Positions 45,234 through 57,281 of a stretch of DNA of 64,000 nucleotides are shown one piece after another. Source of the DNA: Megaleporinus macrocephalus (lineage: Eukaryota; Chordata; Actinopteri; Characiformes; Anostomidae). Positions within the stretch are counted from its first letter, which is position 1. Each line of letters starts with the position of its first letter. A program made the translations under genes and the position numbers. Where the stretch lies: NCBI GenBank assembly GCA_021613375.1, contig CM038720.1, forward strand, positions 5,294,462 to 5,358,461. The letters run 5' to 3'. The notes beneath the pieces are model-generated. The model was not told where the DNA came from, did no database searches, and saw only the letters and a list, made by a program, of their open reading frames with translations.

Positions 45234-46241
45234 CTAATGATGTTCTGGTAACAAAAGAAAACGTGAAGATGAGGATTTAAATATTTTACATGTTACAATA
45301 TACTTAGTCGATTCTCTAAACCATGGATAGAAAATAGCATAAATTAGTGGATTGACAGAAGAATTAATGAGTACCACCCAGCCAAACACAGTCCATGCCA
45401 TTGATGAAGATGTCAAGCTGTCAGCCGACAGAGAACTTAAATAAAACGGTATCCAGCAAGCCAGATAAAAGAAAATTAAAGTCCCTAATTTTTTGGCTGC
45501 TTTGGCTTCAGAAGAGCTGGAAACTTTGGCTTCAGACTTCATTACAGCTCGGACAGCTTTAACTTGATGTCTGGCCACCTTAAAGATAACTGAATATAAG
45601 GTGAGAATAACAGAGCAAGGTGCTACAAATGAAACTACTAGGTCAACAATCACCCAGTGATATTTTATAACCACAACACATTCTCCGTGACATCTAGACA
45701 AACTCTGAGACAGAAGGAAATTGTCATTGCCATACAAATACATAGTGACATAAAACAGACTAGAAAACCAACCCAGAATTATAAACAAGGCGGTTTTAAA
45801 AACTGTGACTCTAGTGGAATAAAGCAGAGGGTCACAGACAGCAATGTATCGATCAAATGCAATGAAAACCAGACTGCAGAGAGATGCTGATGTTAAGACA
45901 TTACTGATCAATAGAGAAATAGAGCATGCTATTTTTCCCAGATACCAACAAGAGTCTATTAATTGCGTTATGTTCACAGGCATAACCATCAGTCCCACGA
46001 GAAGATCTGCCACAGCCAGAGAGAGGATAAGCAGGTTGGTTGGAGTGTGGAGCTGCTTGAACTGAGAGATGGAAATGATCACCAGCATGTTCAGAAATAC
46101 AGTGCACACAGATATACATGAAAGAACAATAAACAAAAATATATAAACAGGGCCCGTTCGGACCTCCTTCCTGCAAGATAAGTCGTTATTAGGAAAGCAG
46201 TATTGAACTGTCATATTTTGCTGATGCTTAGTAATATTCAT
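45234..46241 (-). CDS. taar: Trace amine-associated receptor, short intracellular loop 3
   Basis: Complete TAAR from MNITKHQQN (46241) to a Pro-Glu-His-His terminus. Position 3.32 is Ser, Asp5.42 is present (WVIVDLVVSFVAP), and DRY is intact, though preceded by Phe. Intracellular loop 3 is five residues shorter than in the first receptor (RAVMKSEAKVSSSSEAKAAK), and RRQAK at the TM5 end reads RHQVK. TM7 matches the TAAR fingerprint. An open frame extends to 46307, but its equivalent in the twin upstream region is out of frame with the start there, so it is treated as 5' UTR. The 5' half is shared with the gene at 41931. Confidence 0.94.
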   Translation of the reverse strand: MNITKHQQNMTVQYCFPNNDLSCRKEVRTGPVYIFLFIVLSCISVCTVFLNMLVIISISQFKQLHTPTNLLILSLAVADLLVGLMVMPVNITQLIDSCWYLGKIACSISLLISNVLTSASLCSLVFIAFDRYIAVCDPLLYSTRVTVFKTALFIILGWFSSLFYVTMYLYGNDNFLLSQSLSRCHGECVVVIKYHWVIVDLVVSFVAPCSVILTLYSVIFKVARHQVKAVRAVMKSEAKVSSSSEAKAAKKLGTLIFFYLACWIPFYLSSLSADSLTSSSMAWTVFGWVVLINSSVNPLIYAIFYPWFRESTKYIVTCKIFKSSSSRFLLLPEHH

Positions 46242-46985
46242 CTGGTCCAAATGTGGCTGGGAGTAGATCGTCAGGCAGCGCTGCACTAACACATTGGCCT
46301 CTTGCACTGCATTTTTATACTATCGTGTGAGACACCCCTCCTTAACAGCAGCCAACACTCATTTGGTATTCCACAACCTCACTTCTCACGTCACTTAAGG
46401 TGGGGCTGCCAAAGTCTGCTCCTGGTGATGTAAGGACACCTTAGAGGATGAGGGCTAAGCACAGAACCACCTCATGTCCTGCCCCACAGTTTGCATCCTG
46501 GCCCTGCATCATGCTGCCTTACCTGGTTGGACCACAAGAGCCCCTGGTCCATGGTTTGTCCTACGTACAGCTTTCTTGGTCGATGGCTTTGGATGAGCCA
46601 GAAGTGTCAGGGCCATTCTCATTCATGCCTCAGCTGTGGCCAGATTAACTTGGGAGTAGTCAATAATTTCCTCTAGTTCATATGTGGGGATTACAAATTC
46701 AGATCACCAGCTCTGGTACTTCCAGTGACCAGGGTTACCCAGATTATAAACGGGTATGTGCTAGTCCTCTTCAGTTTGCAGCTGTAATGGATAAAGAGTC
46801 ATGGAAATTTTTCTGAGGTTAAGAAGGCCATGTCTTCTTTTAATAGTGTTATGAAACATATCATAGGGTCCCAAAAGATGCACATTTTTTTTGTTAACAT
46901 GCTGCCATATTATGCAATCCAGTTATTCCTAACTCTATGTGAATACCATCTCAAATATCTGTAACCCTCCTATTATGCTCACAAA
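45914..46985. repeat. Homogenised 5' gene half and upstream DNA, copy 2
   Basis: Partner of 42597-43680 with a few small indels; identity ends near 46985. Confidence 0.75.
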
Positions 46986-47569
46986 TCTTTGTGGATCAAT
47001 GTTATAATCTCAGAACAATCCCAGAACATATGTTACTATACAGTTTTATTTGCCCCTACTTGCTAATGGAGGCCCTCATCATCCTAATAAGACCAGACAA
47101 AGGCTCAGAGGCTGGGGGAGACACCTTGTACTACCTTGAATCTGGTGCCCTTATTCTAGTGGGTAGTTGACAAAGGGTGGTGGGCTATGTGGAAATGTTC
47201 GCAAATGCTTATGTTCTTTTTATAAAGAGGACCTTTTATTGTGAAGAGATATGTGTGTACAGTGAGCGGAGATTCACAGGGTCTAGCAATCCCCTTGGCT
47301 TTGTACCCTGTTGCCAAGTTTTCAAGAAAGCCAAAATGTATTAATACCTATGACACTGCACTGCACTGATCAGGGCCTCACTTTATGGACACAAACTATC
47401 TAATGGCCACTTCCAGCATAATATGGCCTCAAATAATTTCCATTAACATGTAATATGGCACTTCCACTGACCAAGCTTTTATACAAGCTTCTGTTTCAGG
47501 TAAGGATGTTTGTAAAGTAGTGTAACAGTGTAAAATAGAAATAATTCTATAAAATAGAAACTATTTTAT
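46986..47569. other. Spacer, no gene seen
   Basis: Mixed-composition DNA with possible retroelement scraps at 47070-47330. No frame or repeat recognised with confidence. Confidence 0.35.
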
Positions 47570-49382
47570 TAATGATTAATCCAACAGACCCTGTTTTATG
47601 ATGTATACTGGTTTTCTGCAGATTTAATGGACTGTAGGTCTGTTGTTGGCCCTATGTTCTGTCCTATACATTATATTTATACGACCATCTGGACAGATAA
47701 CTAATGGAAACTGCAACAGGCATCTAAAGTAATGAACATGCCATATATATTTTGCTTGAGTGTTACAACATAGTTTGGCCACTAGAGGGCACTCCCACTC
47801 TGTGCATTTATAAAGATGAGGCCGTCCAGAGCAACTGAAAAAAAAGGCAAATCAAGCTTTGAAACTGAAGAACCATTTAATGCTTACTTTCATATCGATA
47901 CTGAAACAGACTGTGATACATTTTTTATTTAACCATGCCTTATGTTCTGAACTGTATGGATACATAAAAAAAGTTAATCAATCAGAGCAATTAAATGTGC
48001 ATGAGGACGGTGACGGAACTGAAATTGCTTGTGCCAGAGCATAAAAGCTTATACGAAAAGAAAAAGACAGACTGAAAGGCTACATATAGTTTTTTTAGAC
48101 TGTCTGGATGTATTGTTGTCTGTAGGCACTAATATAATCAGATGGGGTCTACAGGTTTCTGAACTGCAAAAGGGCTATTGAACATACTGTAGGCTCCTAA
48201 CGATGTTAGTCTCTAGTCTGCACCATGAGACATATGGCCTCACAGTACCTCCACACTTCTATTACCTGTGGGTCCAGTGGACCCAAACACCACATGTGCA
48301 ATATAAATATATAGGGTGTACAGTCACATCACTGAGAATGTTTTACTTCATATGGTTATCACAAAGAATGCGCCAAGACCAAGAAGTGTGAGGTTAAAAT
48401 AATAATGAATTACATCATGTTTCATCATTTTCCCACAAACCCAAACACCACACAAGGGTTAAATCAGCACCTTCAGCCAAGTCAGATTTACAGACTTCCA
48501 GCCTGGAATTGGTTATTATCCACAGATGGTCAAAACAATCAGCTTTTTTATTAACAGCAAGCAAAACTATGTAATTGCCAATTACATATGAAAATAATCT
48601 CATTTGAAGCTTCTTTGTTGTTTGAAAGTGAAGCAGGGGTTTAACCCCACTAACCATTTATACCGGTGGCTAATGCTGAGACCCTTACCTTTTAAAATTT
48701 TCACACACATATTTACTGATGTGTTGAAAATGCAATAACAATATGAATTGGCCGTTTGTTAAAAAAGCTGGGAGTGCAAAGCACACCCACACTTCATGTG
48801 TTTAATACAAGCCATTCTGGTCACGTACTCAGAAAAGCACTAATTGTTTATTCGTTAACATTTATTTGTTTGTTTATATATGCTGGCAAAGCATTGTATG
48901 AGCTGAACAGTACAGTTCTAGGCATTTGAAAGAGTTGAGTAATCATTAAATTATTAAAAACGTTTAGTACCTACAGTTTTCTGCTTCTGATTCAATTAAT
49001 CATCTGTTTAAGAAAATATTTCTGAGCTGACATGCATGTGTAGGGAAATCACTAAAGCACTGGTTCTCTAGGAGTTGGATACACTGTCTAAAATGAGGTG
49101 CATTTGGCATACAATTAGTGTATATGTGGTACAACAGTGGTCTAATGGTTCCAGTTGTGTGTCTTTATTGAGTTTTAAGGGTGAACAACATTCAGATTAA
49201 CAGGAAAAAGGACTTATTCTGAGAGTTCACTCCCATCAACCTCCCACCACCACCACGCCACCTTCTCATTCTGTGCTTTAAGCTGTAGTGATGAATATAC
49301 AATTATGTGCAGATCACATCACAGATGTATACCCATACTTGTGTCTGTGACAATGTCCTGGTCAGCTGAGGCCAATTTGAAA
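47570..49382. repeat. 3' flank duplicated with 62275-63562
   Basis: Shares ordered blocks with 62275-63562: 'tggccactagagggcactcc' (47774 and 62503), 'ctattacctgtgggtccagt' (48259 and 62820), 'cccaaacaccacacaag' (48438 and 62991) and the sequence just before the receptor stop. It is more diverged than the other duplicated flanks. Confidence 0.7.
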
Positions 49383-50405
49383 TTAAGAATGTTCAGGAAA
49401 CAAATGAAACCTTGAGGATGAAGACTGAAATATTTGACAAGTTACAATATACTTCACTGAATTTCTGAACCATGAATAAAAAATAGCATAGATTAGTGGA
49501 TTCACAGATGAGTTAATAAGAACTATCCAGCTTAATACAGTATATACCACTGAGACAGATATAATACTATCAGCCAACAGGGAACTTAAATAAAATGGTA
49601 TCCAACAAGCAAGATAAACAAAAATGATGGTGCTTAGTTTTTTTGCTGCTTTGATTACAGAAGAGCTTGAAATTTTGATTCCATGTTTGAATGAGGCTGC
49701 ATTCTTCAATGCTTGAACAGCTTTAGCTTGACGTCTCGCCACCTTAAAAATGACTGAATACAAGACTAATATAATACAGCAAGGTGCTACAAATGAAACC
49801 ACAAAGTCAACAATCATCCAGGAATATTGTATGACTGTTATGCACTCACCATAGCATCTGGAGGAAAACTGAGATGGAAGAAGATTGTCATTAAAGTACA
49901 AACACATGGTGATATAAAACAGACAAAAAGACCAGCCCAGAAAGATCAGCAGTGAAGTTTTACAAACTGTGACTCTAGTGGAATAAAGCAGGGGGTCACA
50001 GACAGCTATGAACCGATCGACTGCAATGAAAACCAGGCTGCAGAGAGACCCTGCTGATATAACAGAATTGATAACTGGGAGAATACAGCACGCCAGTTTT
50101 CCAAGATACCAACATGAATCTATAAGTCCCATTATATTCACAGGCATAACAACCAGTCCCACGAGAAGATCTGCCACAGCCAGAGAGAGGATAAGCAGGT
50201 TGGTTGGAGTGTGGAGCTGCTTGAAGTGAGAGATGGAGATGATCACCAGCAGGTTCAGAAACACAGTGCAAACAGTTACACATGAGAGAACAATGACCAA
50301 AAATGTATAAGTAGGACCCGTTCTGACCACCTTCCTGCAAGATAAGTTGTTATTAGGGAAGCAATATTGAATTGTGATGTTTTGTCTGTAGTCTGTATAG
50401 TTCAT
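49383..50405 (-). CDS. taar: Trace amine-associated receptor, DRF motif (340 aa)
   Basis: Complete intronless TAAR starting MNYTDYRQN at 50405; the frame is open to 50537 but the extension lacks counterparts. Position 3.32 is Asn, Asp200 (5.42) is in WMIVDFVVSFVAP, and the DRY motif is the conservative DRF. TM7 reads NSSVNPLIYAIFYSWF, an exact TAAR fingerprint. The C-tail carries VTCQIF with a palmitoylatable Cys and a Ser run. Its closest relative is the partial gene at the window end, from which it is now separated by the Gypsy nest. Confidence 0.94.
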   Translation of the reverse strand: MNYTDYRQNITIQYCFPNNNLSCRKVVRTGPTYTFLVIVLSCVTVCTVFLNLLVIISISHFKQLHTPTNLLILSLAVADLLVGLVVMPVNIMGLIDSCWYLGKLACCILPVINSVISAGSLCSLVFIAVDRFIAVCDPLLYSTRVTVCKTSLLIFLGWSFCLFYITMCLYFNDNLLPSQFSSRCYGECITVIQYSWMIVDFVVSFVAPCCIILVLYSVIFKVARRQAKAVQALKNAASFKHGIKISSSSVIKAAKKLSTIIFVYLACWIPFYLSSLLADSIISVSVVYTVLSWIVLINSSVNPLIYAIFYSWFRNSVKYIVTCQIFQSSSSRFHLFPEHS

Positions 50406-50699
50406 CCTTATAAGATCTTGTTCTGCCAGTGCATTGTTCATTATTTCTGAATTTAGTTTCAAGCATGTGTTTTTATACCAAAATATGGATCCTCCTACTG
50501 CTGTATGAGTGGCCAGCTTATCCCTGACATCATTCACTCATGGATATTCATATGGTCACCAAAGAATGTGATTATAATATTAGTCTATAGTAAAGCCATA
50601 GTGATTTGTTTTGCAGAAAATACTCTCATTGACTGTTTGGGATCTGACAACGATTGGGTTCGAGTCTGGAGGCCTTGTTGTAAGCCTCTGCTCTGAATT

Positions 50700-50960
50700 A
50701 TGCATTTCCTGGTGTGATGATCTGGGGAGCCATTGTATATGACAGTTGGTCACTGCTAGTAGTGATACAAGGGTCACTAAGAGCTCAGCAATATGTGCAA
50801 GACATCCTACGACCACACGTGGTGCCTCTCATGGCAGGACTGATATTTTTCATTAGGATAAGGCTCTACACACAGCAAGGGTTTACCAGGAATGTCTCCA
50901 TCAGATTGTCCTTGGCTGCCCCATCACCAGATTCATCAATGTTCAATCATCACTCTATTA
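50700..50960 (+). mobile_element. Tc1/mariner-like transposase fragment
   Basis: The frame encodes an IWGAIVYDSWSLLVV segment followed by VQDILRPHVVPLMAGL, the typical middle-to-C-terminal DDE transposase segment of Tc1-like elements. The QQDNARPH-type catalytic Asp region that should follow is corrupted (LYTQQGFTRN). No inverted terminal repeats were found. Dead remnant. Confidence 0.7.
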
Positions 50961-51858
50961 ACTCATACAAATGCAATGTAATCAATTGTGTAGTGAAACC
51001 ACTAGGTAATTTACTATAAAACCAAAAGCCAGTTTTCATATACTGAATAAATGCTAGTGTGTTTGTGAGTTATAGAGGCTGCCAAAAAGGTAAGTAGGGT
51101 CTCCACTAAGAAGACCAAGAGGCATGGCATAACAGTGACAAACTTTCATCAAAGTACATCAAAAGGATAATAGACCAAAAGAAACACAACAGATATCCCT
51201 ATCATTTCCCCCAACAAACAGAACACAGAATCTTTTGCTGAAAGAAATGTCCACTGGCTAACTTGTACAGACTTGGGTCAAATTAGTTCGACCCCAGCAG
51301 TTGACTAGCAGCTCATGTAGAAAACAGTTTGTAGAAGCTGAAGGTCCAAAGGGAATAGGTACAGCTTGGGTTGGAGAGAAGAACTCCAAAATTGCCTACA
51401 CTTATGTCTCCTGAGTCTTTATGGCAGAATTGGAAGCTTCAACGAAGGTATGAAGATACTAATGCTAAGATTTTAATTAATTACTTGTCTATCCCTTCAT
51501 CTGCTTTAATGTGCTGACATTTTGACATTCCCTCCTTTCTCCCCATCACCACCAATTTGGCCCTGTCCAGTTGTCGGAGGGTGGGTTTCGCCACTGCCAT
51601 TCAGATCTGGCAGGATAAATGAAGGTATTGATGCTCTAAGACCTGTATGGGCCCATGCCAATCACTCCTTAAGTTCCAATTGAATGTATGCTTCACATTC
51701 TTTAATCATATCCAGGATCAAAATTACCTACCTACTGTCTTTATGGCAGAACTGAAAGCTTCAATTTTAGTTCAGCCAGGAAGATTCTAATGCTACGTCA
51801 TTTATTCATTCATTCATTACAATTCATTACTTGTCTATCACTCCAACTGCTTTAATGT

Positions 51859-52445
51859 TGTCATAGGCAAAGCACTCAGCACGACGCTCGCAGAGCTGAA
51901 AGTTACGTTGGAGTTATTAACAAGATCAGCAGTGTGACAGAGCAGCAAAATACAAATGAGCACAAAACGGGACTGAGCGAGAATCGTAAACCAGGAGGCA
52001 GGCAGAAGTCATAACCAGAAAAGCAGAGAGCGAGGCAACCAAATCATGAGGGAGATCCGAGGGGAGAGTCGAGAGTACGGAAGGGAGATCAGAGCCAAGG
52101 GAGAGTAAGATACAGGCGACCTCAACCAGAAGGAGAAATCGAGAAGGAGAATAGTCAGAAAACAGAATAAGTCAAAACCAGACTAGACAAATGCAGACCA
52201 CAAGGGAAAACGCTCGGAATTGCAACAACAGGTTGGCAAAACTTCGCAAAGTGTGTGCGTGTGTGTGAAGCTTATATGGGGTGAACGTAATGACAAAGAG
52301 CTGTGCGTATTTAGAATTCCGGTGAGGCTGAACGTGGAAAAGGTGCATGATTGGCTTGAGGCGAACACATGGGTGTGACAGATATGCATTCTGGGAAATG
52401 GAGTCCGGAAGTAAGTTAGTGTTAGGAACAGTCGTATGCATGACA
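51859..52445 (-). repeat. Gypsy 3' LTR
   Basis: Direct repeat partner of 56620-57213. The chromodomain frame runs on through the polypurine tract into this LTR. Confidence 0.88.
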
Positions 52446-53046
52446 GGACCCCCCCCCCCAAAGAGTCAAGGAGGGACGAGGAACGGCGACGAGGATGACC
52501 TTGATGACCAACCCTCACACTAGAAAACGATCGAAAACGGGGGACTCCAGACTCGCCACAGCTGGGGATAGGGATCCTCCCCCTGGAACAGATTCCTTGA
52601 TTACTGGTGGATGGGCTCAGAGAGGGGCGCCTATCGCCAACATTCCGCTGCCCTACAGAAGGGCTTTGCGACACATGTCGCGGGCGACCTCGTCTACCCC
52701 CAGTGAATGATGAATGGCTAGGACGTCCCCTCGGCCTGGGAGCAGGACATGAGGGATGGCAGCGATGAAACTCCTCTATGAGGACAGGATCCAGTACATC
52801 TGCCGCCTTTACCCAGCTTTGCTCCTCAGGACCATAGCCCTCCCAATCCACCAGGTATTGGAGGATCCCTCCCCTCCTCCTCGAATCCAGAAGCCCACAA
52901 ATGGCGTACACCGGGGTGCCCCCAACTTCAACCGGTAGAGGAGGGTTGGTGTCAGGTAGAGCCTCATCTAGGGGACCAGGAACCACAGGCTTAAGCAGAG
53001 ATACATGAAAAGAGGGGCAGACACGATAATGAGCAGGGAGATCCAA
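52183..53046 (-). pseudogene. Gypsy integrase C-terminus with chromodomain
   Basis: FHVSLLKPV motif followed by a chromodomain ([36 protein letters not shown]), then a long basic Ser/Arg/Pro-rich tail. The chromodomain marks a chromovirus that targets chromatin marks. Confidence 0.85.
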
Positions 53047-53262
53047 TTTATAACATCATTGATTTTGCAAATAGTCTTAAAAGGTCCAATGTATTTCTGA
53101 CTTAATTTCTTACACCCCTCTGATGGCCTGAAATCCCTGGTCGATAACCATACTCGATCTCCCAGACTGTATGAGGGGGTATTACCTCGGTGACGATCAG
53201 CATGATGTTCATGTCATCTAAGAACTGCCTCTATATGCTGATGGGTTTGTTCCCACACCTCC

Positions 53263-53905
53263 TTACTTCTCATCCAGTGTTCCACAGAAGGCACATCCGA
53301 CGATTGACCAGACCAGGTCATAATAGATAAATTTACACTGAAATGGGGTAATAGCAGTGGTGGAGCTAACAAGGGAATTCTGAGCCATTTCAGCCCAGGG
53401 TAAATACATAGACCAATCACTTTGATTATGATGACAATAAACTCTTAGAAATTTACCAAGCTCTTGGTTAGTCTGCTCGCATTGCCCATTACTTTGGGGA
53501 TGGTAACCAGAAGAGAGACTGACAGACACACCCAATCTCTCCATGAAAGCATTCCAGATGTGCGAGGTAAATTGAGTGCCCCTGTCGGAGACAATATCCT
53601 CAGGGATACCAAAAAAACGAAATACATAATTAAACAAACATTCAGCTGTCTGAAATGCAGTAGGCAATTGAGGGAACGGTATAAACCGTACTCCCCGAGA
53701 AAATCGGTCAACAATGGTGAGAATGACTGATGCCCTGAGAATTAGGGAGGTCAGTTACAAAATCAACTGCTATGTGAGAACAAGGTCGAGATGGAACTGG
53801 AAGTGGTAGTAGTTTTCCGGATGGTAAAGTATGTGGTGTCTTACACACAGAGCAAATGGTACACAAAGATATAAAGCGGTGAATATCTGAGCTCATACTC
53901 TCCAA
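53263..53905 (-). pseudogene. Gypsy integrase core
   Basis: Zinc-domain remnant (CTICSVCK), first Asp in AVDFVTDLP, second Asp in [10 protein letters not shown], and the Glu region [10 protein letters not shown]. Split into overlapping frames. Confidence 0.85.
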
Positions 53906-54060
53906 ACCAATATTTTCCAGAGAGAAGTTGGAGAGTTCTTGTTTCTCCTGGATGTCCTGAGGTAAGAGAAGTATGAGCCCAGGTAATCAATTGATCCCGG
54001 AATTGTGCTGGAACGTACAATCTCCCAGGAGGACTTGCCTCAGGGACAGGTTCTACTGAA

Positions 54061-55000
54061 TTAACTCAGTTCAATTTCCACATCAACACTCCATCTAATG
54101 GGAGCCAGAAATATCTCAGGGTCAAGAATTTGTTTAGGTTTAGACTCCTCACTAGGTTCAACCTCAAAGATTTGTGAAAGTGCGTCAGCCTTGGTATTAC
54201 GAGTGCCAGGACGATCCGTAATCTGAAAATCAAAAAGTGAAAAAAATAGAGACCAGCGAGCCTGACGAGAATTTAATCTTTTGGCAGAGCGAAGATATTC
54301 TAGGTTCTTGTGGTCAGTTAACACTAAAAAGGGATGTTGCGCACCCTCCAGCCAATGACGCCACTCCTCAAAGGCCAGTTTAACGGCGAGGAGTTCTTTA
54401 TCCCCAATTCCATAGTTGCGTTCAGTGGGAGATAACTTGCGAGAAAAGTAGGCGATAGGCTTCAGCTTAGGAGGGTCACCACTACGTTGGGAAAGAACGG
54501 CACCTACCCCTACATTGGAGGCATCAACCTCTACCACAAAAGGACGAGTGGGATCTGGGTGCTGTAATAACGGAGCAGTGGTGAATCTCTCCTTAAGTTC
54601 AACAAAGGCCTGTTCCGCCTGAGGATTCCAGATAAGTTTTTTAGCGTTACCTTTGAGTAAAGAGGTCAAAGGGGATGCTATGGAGCTGAAATTGCGAATA
54701 AACCGCCTATAAAAAAGTTTGCAAAACCTAGGAATCTTTGAAGTTCACGTATGGATTTGGGGATAGGCCATTTAACCACCGCCTCAATCTTACTGTCATC
54801 CATTACAATGCCACCAGGGCTGATGATGTAACCTAAAAAAGGAGGTCGAACCTGAATGGAATTCACATTTCTTAGCTTTTACATATTATTGATTCTCAAG
54901 AAGACAAGACAAGACCTTGCGCACATGTTGAATGTGAGTGGGTAAGTCAGGGGAATAAATCAAAATGTCATCGATATAAGCGATAACAAATTGCCCTAAC
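54061..55000 (-). pseudogene. Gypsy RT remnant and RNase H
   Basis: The frame resumes at [18 protein letters not shown] with the YIDD catalytic box intact, then thumb ([17 protein letters not shown]) and RNase H with [35 protein letters not shown] and TDHKNLEYL. Several stops lie between segments. Confidence 0.85.
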
Positions 55001-56495
55001 ATATCCCTGATTTGGGATTTGAGATTTGTGTGGCATTTGGTTGTCAATTAGATCAATGGCACAATCATAAAATCTGTGGATCGGCAATTTAGTAGCATTA
55101 GTTTTTCTAAAAACCTCTAACAAGTCAGGGTATTCAAGAGGAATAGACACAGGAGAAGAACTTTCAGGGCTCTCAATAGAAGTGGAAAAAACATTCAACC
55201 GAGGAAATAAAAGGCAATTATTTAAACAATGCTCAGACCAAGAAATAATCTCTCCATCAGCCCATGAAATAACAGGATCATGTGTTTTCAACCAAGACAG
55301 ACCAAGGATAACAGCAAATTCAGATGAATCCAAAATAAAAAAATTAATCTCCTCAGAGTGCAGAGCACTAACGTCCATAGTGACAGGAACAGTCTTGTGT
55401 GATACGATCCCTTGACCCAAGGGATCCCCATCAACGGCGGATAGTCTCATGGTTTGTGCCAGGGGTATAGTAGGTATTTGGAGCTGTTTAGCTACATCAG
55501 CTAGAATAAAGTTCCCTTCAGCTCCAGAATCAATCAAGGCTGGAAACACACAAGAAACACCCTGACAGCACAAGGCAACGGGAACTAGCAGAGATTTAGT
55601 AACCATACTAGTTGAGGGATTGCTTACCCTTTTACTTTGAGCGTTGGTGCCCCGTTGAGCTGGTGGGAGAAGTCTCTGTGGGCGAGTTTGACAGTCCCTT
55701 ATAATGTGTCCAGAGATGCCGCAGTACAAGCAGAGACCTCCACGGAGCCGGCGGTTCCTCTCCTTGGCAGATAAACGAGAAGAGTCAACTTGCATGGGCT
55801 CCTCTGGAGTATGGTCACCATAAGTTCTAGACACTGGAGAACGACGTGGCTCAGGCACAGACACATACCTAAGATGGGTGCTGTGTGAGGAGGTAGCACA
55901 ACGAACAGTTGAAGAAGCTCCATGCTTGAGTTGGTCAAGACGAATGGTGAGAGCGATGAGCTCCTCAAGTGATAGTCCTTCATCTCGGTAAGACAGCTCC
56001 TTGAGTATGTCCGGGTTGAGGCCATTACGAAAAACAATAGTTTTAGCCGGTTCGTTCCACCCACTGCCAGCAGCCAGAGTACGAAATTCCAGGGCATAGT
56101 CTGCCACAGATCTGTTCCCCTGACGTAGCTGTACAAGAAGTTCTCCAGACGATCGGCCCTCATTAGGGTGATCAAAAACAGATTAAAAATAAGTCCAGAG
56201 CTTTACCGGTAAGATGGGAAATTAAAAAAGAGATACGTGATCTATCAGAACTGGGAGGAGAGTTAGAAAAATAGATTGAGCACTGGAGAAGAAAATCACG
56301 ACATAAATTTGGAGCTCCATCAAATTTATCTGGTTTGCTAACCAGGAATGAACCACTCACCAAAGGGCGAGGGGCGAGCGGTTCAGCCACCGGAGCAGAC
56401 GAGATATTCATTTGAGCTAACTGCACAGCGATAGCCTGGAGATTAGATGATATCTGCGCCAACTGGGTGTGTTGATCGGTTTGCTGCTGAGTCAA
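54968..56495 (-). pseudogene. Gypsy gag and protease
   Basis: Gag starts MTQQQTDQHTQL (56495) and changes frame at about 56172. The next frame (56107-54968) covers the gag C-terminus, a CX2CX4HX4C zinc knuckle (CLYCGISGHIIRDC) and the aspartic protease (ALIDSGAEGNFI). It continues to the very start of RT ([11 protein letters not shown]) before the deletion junction near 54995-55010. Confidence 0.85.
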
Positions 56496-56619
56496 ACTAC
56501 CAACAGAGCTCGTGAGGGATTCGAATAGCTGATTATGTTGGCCAAGAACACAACCTTGATTACTTACTTACTTGCTGTAAGTCCTTTAGATCTGCCAACG
56601 TAGTAGTGGCAAAGTTTTC

Positions 56620-57213
56620 TGTCATAGGCAAAGCACTCAGCACGACGCTCGCAGAGCTAAAAGTTACGTTGGATTTATAAACAAGATCAGCAGTGTGACA
56701 GAGCAGCAAAATACAAATGAACACAAAACGGGACTGAGCGAGAATCGTAAACCAGGAGGCAGGCAGAAGTCGTAACCAGAAAAGCAGAGAGCGAGGCAAC
56801 CAAATCATGAGGGAGATCCGAGGGGAGTGTCGAGAGTACGGAAGGGAGATCAGAGCCAAGGGAGAGTAAGATACAGGCGACCTCAACCAGAAGGAGAAAT
56901 CGAGAAGGAGAATAGTCAGAAAACAGAATAAGTCAAAACCAGACTAGACAAATGCAGACCACAAGGGAAAACGCTCAGAATTGCAACAACAGGTTGGCAA
57001 AACTTCGCAAAGTGTGTGCGTGTGTGTGAAGCTTATATGGGGTGAACGTTATGACAAACAGCTGTGCGTACTTAGAATTCCGGTGAGGCTGAACGTGGAA
57101 AAGGTGCATGATTGGCTTGAGGCGAACATGTGGGTGTGACATCATCCAGATGTGCATTCTGGGAAATGGAGTCCGGAAGTAAGTTAGTGTCAGGAACAGT
57201 CGTATGCGTGACA
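56620..57213 (-). repeat. Gypsy 5' LTR
   Basis: Direct repeat partner of 51859-52445; the first base after the element on the plus strand is within AACGT. Confidence 0.88.
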
Positions 57214-57281
57214 AACGTGTGGACATTTTGATGTTCCCTCCTTTTTCCCCAGCAGCACCAGTTTGAAATGCCTAGCATCGC

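Larger units (their letters stand above)
51859..57213 (-). mobile_element. Chromodomain Ty3/Gypsy element with both LTRs, RT-deleted
   Basis: LTRs of 587 bp (51859-52445) and 594 bp (56620-57213) start TGTCA and end TGACA. The flanking 5 bp are AATGT and AACGT, a target duplication with one change. Internal order on the minus strand is gag, zinc knuckle, protease, truncated RT, RNase H, integrase, chromodomain, then a C-run polypurine tract (52446-52459). Frames are broken, and most RT fingers/palm codons are deleted. LTRs differ by several substitutions and a 7 bp indel, so it is older than the retrovirus at 21520. Confidence 0.88.
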
